Below, one piece after another: positions 20,393 through 25,278 of a DNA stretch of 25,278 nucleotides. Numbering within the stretch: position 1 is the stretch's first letter; every line of letters starts with the position of its first letter. Below the pieces are notes generated by a model. That model saw only the letters and a program-made list of their open reading frames with translations. It searched no databases and was not told the origin of the DNA. The position numbers and the translations under genes were made by a program. The stretch lies in assembly GCA_045585835.1 (NCBI GenBank), contig JAZMZG010000041.1, positions 1-25,278 of the forward strand, written 5' to 3'. Source of the stretch: CALCTE01 sp045585835 (GTDB lineage: Bacteria > Bacillota > Clostridia > Oscillospirales > CAG-272).

Positions 20393-22255
20393 ATGACAAA
20401 CAAAAGAAGTACAAAGCATGCACTTCTTATGAGCGCGCTCGCACTTTTACTGTGCGTATCTATGCTCGTGGGCAGTACATACGCTTGGTTTACGGACAGC
20501 GTGACTTTCGGTGGCAATAAGATTGTTGCCGGCGATCTGATAATTGATTTATTTCTGAAGGATGGCGACGATAACTGGACGTCTATCAAAAAGAACAATA
20601 AAGCAATTTTTGACTATGAAAATTGGGAGCCTGGTTATACCGATGTTAAAGTTCTCAAAGTAGTCAATGAAGGTACATTGGCGCTTAAATGGATGGCTAA
20701 ATTCGTTTCCGCATACGAACTTACTGCACTTGCTGATGTAATTGATGTTTATGTTAATACCAGTGTGCAGGATATTCCGGCTGATCGTGCAGATATCAGC
20801 ACATGGAAAAACGTCGGCACTGTTCGTGATTTTGTGAATTCAATTAAGGAAACTACTAAGGGAGAGCTTAAGGCTGAAGAGTCTGCTTACCTTGGAATTG
20901 CTCTGAAAATGAGAGAATCTGCTGGCAATGATTATCAGGGGATGTCCCTTGGCGGAGTATTTGATATCCAGATTCTTGCAACCCAGCTTACATACGAGAG
21001 CGATAGTTTTGACGATCAGTACGATGCAGATGCTACTTTGAACTATGCGCCTGTTTCCAATATTAACGAGTTAAAGATCGCACTTGCTAACAAAGAACCC
21101 AATATAGTACTTACCGAGAACATCGAAACCGCAGAAACACTTAATGTTGATTACGCAGCTATCATTGATGGCGACGGTTTTGTAATCAGCCGTGCAGACG
21201 GTTTTACAGGTACTGTGTTCACCGTCAAAGCAAATGCTACTCTAACAATGGTGGATGCTGTTGTTGACGGTGGTGCCGTTTGGAGCGGTGCTGCTGATTC
21301 CACACTTGGTCGTGGTGTTGCCAACAACGGCATAACCGCAACCGGTAATTTAATTAAAACCGAAGGAAACGGAAACATTGTTTTGAATGCAGGTGTGGTG
21401 CTACAAAATAATGTCGGTGCACATGCCGTTTACCTTGATCACGGCAGTAAAAAGGGTTCGTTGACCTTGAACGGTGCTCAAATTATCAATAACCAATCCG
21501 ATTCCGGTGCCATTTGGGGCGGCGGTGCAATCATTATCAACGAGGGCTCTAAGATCAACGGCAACAGCTCTACCGGTTCAGCTGGTGCAATCCGTATGGT
21601 CAGCGCCTGCAATCTGACGATGAACGGCGGAGAAATCAACAACAATCGTGCTGTCGGCGATGGCGGTGTAATCTGGGGGTACGGTTCCTCCACGTATAAT
21701 TTCAACGGTGGCGAATTTGCATACAACGAATCTGCTGGGACAGGCGGCGTAATCTACACCGGCACTTACTCCGTTATCAACATTGGCGGCGATTTCGAAA
21801 TGCACGATAACAAGGCTGCTAACTCTGGCGCAATTCGTTTGACCGACCATACATCAATGAATATGGTTGGCGGTAAGATTTATAACAATACACAGAACGG
21901 TGAATCCAATGCCTTTAACACCTGGAACAACTCCATCAGCATTACCGGTGGTGAAATCTCTGACAACATTTCCTATGTCGGCGGTCTTGGCTTGACGATC
22001 GGTGAAGCAAAGATAGATGGTGTAATTGCGTACGATCTTTCCACCAATCACAACACAGCTTACCTTGCAGAAAACTTCAATGCGTTCAAGTTTACCGTAG
22101 ATGAAACCAACACGAACTTTGTAAACTTCAACTTTAAGCCCGCGGCAGGATATACCTACACCGAAGGCGACGAAGCAAAGTTAATCTGCATGAACGAAGG
22201 ATACAGCACTTATTGGGATGCTACTACTTCAACCTTCCGTCTTCAAGCAAACTAA
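20393..22255 (+). CDS. SipW-type secreted protein with TasA-like and beta-helix domains (620 aa)
   Basis: The N-terminus is a SipW-type signal (STKHALLMSALALLL then VSMLVGSTYAWFTDS); AWFTD followed by a GNKIVAGDLIIDL segment is the TasA/camelysin pattern. Residues about 36-225 form the TasA-like domain ending in ESAGNDYQ and YESDSF. Residues about 230-570 are a right-handed beta-helix built of repeats such as NLTMNGGEINNNRA, GGVIW and GGKIYNN, as in adhesins and Pmp-like proteins. It is presumably exported, cut by the nearby SipW-like peptidase and displayed or assembled at the surface, possibly as fibres. ATG 20393 is preferred over 20390 by alignment to the paralogues (MTNKRSTK/MTKTRSTK/MTKGKSTK); AAGGAGG is 8 nt upstream. 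No sortase motif or anchor helix is seen at the C-terminus. Confidence 0.85.
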   Translation: MTNKRSTKHALLMSALALLLCVSMLVGSTYAWFTDSVTFGGNKIVAGDLIIDLFLKDGDDNWTSIKKNNKAIFDYENWEPGYTDVKVLKVVNEGTLALKWMAKFVSAYELTALADVIDVYVNTSVQDIPADRADISTWKNVGTVRDFVNSIKETTKGELKAEESAYLGIALKMRESAGNDYQGMSLGGVFDIQILATQLTYESDSFDDQYDADATLNYAPVSNINELKIALANKEPNIVLTENIETAETLNVDYAAIIDGDGFVISRADGFTGTVFTVKANATLTMVDAVVDGGAVWSGAADSTLGRGVANNGITATGNLIKTEGNGNIVLNAGVVLQNNVGAHAVYLDHGSKKGSLTLNGAQIINNQSDSGAIWGGGAIIINEGSKINGNSSTGSAGAIRMVSACNLTMNGGEINNNRAVGDGGVIWGYGSSTYNFNGGEFAYNESAGTGGVIYTGTYSVINIGGDFEMHDNKAANSGAIRLTDHTSMNMVGGKIYNNTQNGESNAFNTWNNSISITGGEISDNISYVGGLGLTIGEAKIDGVIAYDLSTNHNTAYLAENFNAFKFTVDETNTNFVNFNFKPAAGYTYTEGDEAKLICMNEGYSTYWDATTSTFRLQAN

Positions 22256-22297
22256 TAAATAGCAGAAATTGTTCTGTTTTGTTCATTTTAAGTCCGA

Positions 22298-22372
22298 CCT
22301 ATCCTCTCCTCTATCGAGTGGATAGGCGGCAATCAAAGGGTATAAGCAAAGCCTTGTACCTTTTGATTACCG
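22298..22372. repeat. Two adjacent hairpins; second is copy 2 of the CGGCAATCAAAGG hairpin
   Basis: CCTATCC/GGATAGG (22298-22304/22320-22326) is followed at once by CGGCAATCAAAGG (22327-22339) paired with CCTTTTGATTACCG (22359-22372) with a mismatch and a bulge. The 5' arm is identical to that at 20109-20121. Confidence 0.7.
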
Positions 22373-22387
22373 AATGTTTCGGTAAAT

Positions 22388-22474
22388 CCGCCTCCCGCGT
22401 TAGGTCAACGGTCAGCGTGAGAACGGTAAAACACTTCCCAACGTTGGCACTATTTCAAAAGGAGGTCATCAAAA
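22388..22474 (+). promoter_or_regulatory. Leader RNA element, copy B
   Basis: GTCAACG (22404-22410) can pair with CGTTGGC (22442-22448), and CCG (22388-22390) with CGG (22424-22426), the same interleaved layout as copies A and C. The 82 bases 22388-22469 match 24478-24559 at all but one position. AAGGAGG follows at 22459-22465. Confidence 0.5.
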
Positions 22475-24445
22475 ATGACAAAAACCAGAAGCACCAAGCG
22501 TGCTTTACTGACGAGCGCACTCGCACTCCTTATGTGCGTGTCTATGCTCATTGGTAGTACGTTCGCTTGGTTTACCGATTCTGTTACCTCTTCGGGTAAC
22601 ATTATTAAGTCCGGCACTCTTGATGTTGAGATGTATTGGGCTAAGGGTACCGAAGCTCCCGAAAGTGCCAACTGGACCGATGCTTCTACCGGAGCTATTT
22701 TCAACTATGATTTGTGGGAGCCTGGTTATACTGAGGTTCGTCACATTAAGATTGAAAACAAGGGCTCACTTGCTCTCAAGTATCAACTTTCTATCGCTGC
22801 AAACGGCGAAGCGACTGATCTTGCAGAGGTAATTGATGTTTACTATCTCGATCCTGCGCAGCAGCTCGGCAACCGCGCTGTAATTGATGCAGATATGAGA
22901 CTTGGCACCTTGAACGAAGTACTTGATGCTATCAGCACTACCGCATCCGGAAATCTCGAAGCAGGACAGAGCCATACCATTACTCTTGCTCTCAAAATGC
23001 AGGAGAGCGCCGGCAACGAGTATCAGAATAAGTCTATTGGTACTGATTTCAGCGTTAAGTTAAGCGCCATTCAACTGAATTTTGAAAGTGACTCCTTCGG
23101 CGACGATTACGATGAGGGCTTAAATCCCGAGGCAATATATGCTTTCGATCCGCAAAGTTTGAAGGATGCTATGCTCGTCAGAGACGGATACATCGTGCTT
23201 AATGAAGATATTATCGTTGACGAAACCACTTCTCTCCAATGGGGCGCGTATATGTTCGTTGCTAACGGTCGTGAGGTTACCATTGACTTGAACGGTCACG
23301 ATATTATCGTCGAAGATGATGCTCTTTTGAAGACTAATGCGGTATTCACTACCGCAAATGGCGGAACTTTGAATATCGTTGGTGATGGCACCGTAACTGT
23401 CAAAAACGGAAAATCCGGTATTTTCCACGCTATGAATAAGAACGACCAGATCAACGTTTATAGCGGTACCTACATAAGCAATTCCGATAACGGCAGCAAT
23501 GCTCTGGCTATTATGTATACAAATAGCGGCAATATAGATGTCTATGGCGGCAAGTTCATTCCTCTTGATGGTATTGAGTGTGCCAATGCAGAAGATACTC
23601 AGGGTAGCAGACTTAGCATCGTCTTCCACGAGGGTGCAGTTCTTAAACATACGAAGTATTATGCTGGTTATGATGCGACCCGCATTCAGCTTGATGAAGG
23701 TTGCACCTTTGAAGCCGTGGAAATTGGCGGAGAGACCTGGTATCAGGTTGTTAAAGGAAACGGCGTAAGCTCAGCTTCCGACTTAATATCCGCTTTGAAT
23801 ACCGAAGGTGCTTATATTGTTTTGCAGAATGATGTTGCTTTAGATCAAAGTGTTACTGTCAATAAATCCGTAACCTTGAATTTAAACAATAAAACCCTTA
23901 CAACGATGGGCTTAGACTTCGCTGCCGATGCAACCATCGAGAACGGTACTATTGCAAGCGGCGGAAACACCAATCTTGTACCTCACCTGAAAGCAACTGC
24001 AGGCACTTTGACTATGGATAATGTTACCGTAGATGTAAAACATCATCTGAATGCGAATGTTAATTGGTCCGAAGCTTCCGGTATGGAGGTACAGAATGCA
24101 AAGGCAGTTCTTAACAACTGCAACGTAAAAATCAATAACGATACCAAGGCAAAATGGGTTTATAGCTATGGCATTAGTCTTAACAATGCTGAAATTACCG
24201 TAAACGGTGGCTCTATTACTGCTGAATGTGTTGCGGGTACTGCAGCAAACGGTCCCACTAACCCCAATGCAATAAGCACTATGGGCGAATGTACCGCAAC
24301 CCTTAATGATGTTAATGTTACGGCTATGTACTATGTTACTACTGTAAACGGACACGCTACTATCAACACAACAGATAAGAGTATAGCGAGTGCTGACTTT
24401 GTTGATAACAGAGGCGGTAGCCATACCTTGAATTACATAGACTAA
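22475..24445 (+). CDS. SipW-type secreted protein with TasA-like and two solenoid modules (656 aa)
   Basis: Paralogue of the preceding gene. The signal (STKRALLTSALALLM, VSMLIGSTFAWFTDS) and the mature start (SGNIIKSGTLDVEMYW) match SipW substrates. The TasA-like domain runs to about residue 215, ending in ESAGNEYQ and FESDSF. The remainder has two parallel beta-solenoid modules that each begin alike: SLKDAMLVRDGYIVLNEDI (about 225) and ASDLISALNTEGAYIVLQND (about 430), followed by strands such as VTIDLNGHDI and VTLNLNNKTL. The first paralogue has a matching INELKIALANKEPNIVLTEN. It is probably an extracellular surface or matrix protein. AAGGAGG lies 9 nt before ATG 22475. No anchor is visible. 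Confidence 0.85.
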   Translation: MTKTRSTKRALLTSALALLMCVSMLIGSTFAWFTDSVTSSGNIIKSGTLDVEMYWAKGTEAPESANWTDASTGAIFNYDLWEPGYTEVRHIKIENKGSLALKYQLSIAANGEATDLAEVIDVYYLDPAQQLGNRAVIDADMRLGTLNEVLDAISTTASGNLEAGQSHTITLALKMQESAGNEYQNKSIGTDFSVKLSAIQLNFESDSFGDDYDEGLNPEAIYAFDPQSLKDAMLVRDGYIVLNEDIIVDETTSLQWGAYMFVANGREVTIDLNGHDIIVEDDALLKTNAVFTTANGGTLNIVGDGTVTVKNGKSGIFHAMNKNDQINVYSGTYISNSDNGSNALAIMYTNSGNIDVYGGKFIPLDGIECANAEDTQGSRLSIVFHEGAVLKHTKYYAGYDATRIQLDEGCTFEAVEIGGETWYQVVKGNGVSSASDLISALNTEGAYIVLQNDVALDQSVTVNKSVTLNLNNKTLTTMGLDFAADATIENGTIASGGNTNLVPHLKATAGTLTMDNVTVDVKHHLNANVNWSEASGMEVQNAKAVLNNCNVKINNDTKAKWVYSYGISLNNAEITVNGGSITAECVAGTAANGPTNPNAISTMGECTATLNDVNVTAMYYVTTVNGHATINTTDKSIASADFVDNRGGSHTLNYID

Positions 24446-24564
24446 TGCTCGGTTGAGAGCAAAAAACAAGTTAATAACCGCCTCCCGCGTTAGGTCAACG
24501 GTCAGCGTGAGAACGGTAAAACACTTCCCAACGTTGGCACTATTTGAAAAGGAGGTCATAGAAA
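24446..24564 (+). promoter_or_regulatory. Leader RNA element, copy C
   Basis: ACCG (24477-24480) can pair with CGGT (24514-24517) and GTCAACG (24494-24500) with CGTTGGC (24532-24538), interleaved as in copy A. AAAAAACAAGTTAATAACCG here resembles 20294-20313 upstream of the first paralogue. No promoter or terminator is evident between the second and third genes. Confidence 0.5.
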
Positions 24565-25278
24565 ATGACAAAAGGAAAAAGCACAAAGCGTGCCTTACTG
24601 ACGAGTGCACTTGCACTTCTTATGTGCGTGTCAATGCTGATTGGGAGTACATTTGCTTGGTTTACTGATAGTGTTACCTCCGGCAGCAATGTCATCCAGG
24701 CTGGTACACTCGACATTGTTATGGAATATTGGGACGGCGATAGTTGGGAAGATGCAGAAGGCAAGGCTATTCCCTTTGTTGCAGCAGACGGAAGAACTGA
24801 GATCCTTTGGGAGCCTGGCTGTACTTATGAAATGGCACCTTTCCGCATTCGTAACGAGGGTAATCTTTCGTCCAAGCTTCTCGTCCTTCTTAATGGCGTA
24901 AATGGTGACGAAAAACTGATGGAAGCTATTGAACTTAAGACAAGGGTTAACAATATTCCTGAGTCTGTGTTGAACGGCTCTGCAGGCAATCAATTACAGA
25001 AATTTGAGGACGCAGAGGTTGGTGTGCTTTACGGTATGCCCGAAGGCAACGTTCTCTTCGACTGGTCGCTTGCAGGAAAAGGTGAAACTACTCCCGGAAC
25101 GGGGCACACCGATACCACCCCCGAGTTTACCGTTTTCGGTCATATGGCAGAAGAAGTCGGCAACGAGTATCAGAACCTTTCCCTTGAAGGTGTTTCTATC
25201 ACGGTCGTTGCCACTCAGCAGACATATGAGACCGATAGCTTCAACAAATACTATGATAAAGATGCCACGTATGTCCTT
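24565..25278 (+). CDS. SipW-type secreted protein, third paralogue (partial, runs off the window)
   Basis: An open frame from ATG 24565 stays open for 238 codons to the last base. It begins MTKGKSTKRALLTSALALLM and continues through GSTFAWFTDSVTSGSN and VIQAGTLDIVMEYWDGDS, a SipW-type signal plus the TasA-like mature start. The N-domain ends with EEVGNEYQNLSLEGVSITVV and ETDSFNKYYD, parallel to the ends of the other two. Whether a beta-helix follows is beyond the window. AAGGAGG (24549-24555) lies 9 nt upstream. Three tandem copies with the same leader show recent duplication; more may follow to the right. Confidence 0.88.
   Translation, partial: MTKGKSTKRALLTSALALLMCVSMLIGSTFAWFTDSVTSGSNVIQAGTLDIVMEYWDGDSWEDAEGKAIPFVAADGRTEILWEPGCTYEMAPFRIRNEGNLSSKLLVLLNGVNGDEKLMEAIELKTRVNNIPESVLNGSAGNQLQKFEDAEVGVLYGMPEGNVLFDWSLAGKGETTPGTGHTDTTPEFTVFGHMAEEVGNEYQNLSLEGVSITVVATQQTYETDSFNKYYDKDATYVL

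Noticed and set aside
23912..24616. Minus-strand open frame of 234 codons spanning the second and third secreted-protein genes
   Set aside because: It is antisense to clear SipW-substrate coding sequence and its leader; the composition reflects repeated beta-strand codons.

Overview
The window looks like a chromosomal segment of a low-to-mid GC Firmicute, probably a gut Clostridia lineage. The reasons are a T-box leader, consensus sigma-A promoters (TTGACA-17-TATAAT), strong AAGGAGG ribosome-binding sites, an iron-sulfur L-serine dehydratase, an ER-type (SipW-like) signal peptidase with its substrates, and several GTG and TTG starts. No genus can be named from sequence alone.

Layout. 1-335: broken 3' end of an IS200/IS605-type transposase gene and its hairpin-rich end. 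382-2846: a Schlafen/AlbA-ATPase gene and a CPBP membrane protease in one operon, then a C-terminal scrap of an alkaline phosphatase. 2916-7168: a T-box leader controlling an XRE-cupin-acyl-CoA synthetase fusion, then an XRE-L-serine dehydratase fusion. 7185-9830: an M20 amidohydrolase convergent with a serine hydrolase of the beta-lactamase fold, sharing a bidirectional terminator. 9899-12740: a two-component system with a CiaR-like direct repeat upstream. 12739-16644: an AraC regulator divergent from a three-gene sugar-phosphate operon (NagB-like isomerase, PfkB kinase, class II aldolase), which reads as a ketose-bisphosphate route to triose phosphates.

16685-25278 is the most unusual part. 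A small tyrosine recombinase gene is followed by three copies of a palindromic element. Two copies form 25-bp perfect inverted repeats around a segment that holds a good leftward promoter, and that promoter fires into a short unit with its own terminator. After the third copy come a structured stretch, a consensus promoter and a leader with a strong terminator. The operon then encodes a KTR-type zinc ribbon, a TetR regulator, an ER-type signal peptidase and a small membrane protein. Next come at least three tandem genes for large SipW-type secreted proteins: a TasA/camelysin-like N-domain, followed in the two complete copies by beta-helix regions. Each is preceded by a related leader that can fold as a pseudoknot. 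A G10 tract and a perfect dyad precede the first.

My reading (inference) is a surface or matrix protein secretion locus with several layers of switching: possible site-specific inversion, transcription attenuation, a homopolymer tract, and a shared leader RNA. The T-box in front of an acyl-CoA synthetase and the two neighbouring XRE-enzyme fusions are the other points of real interest.
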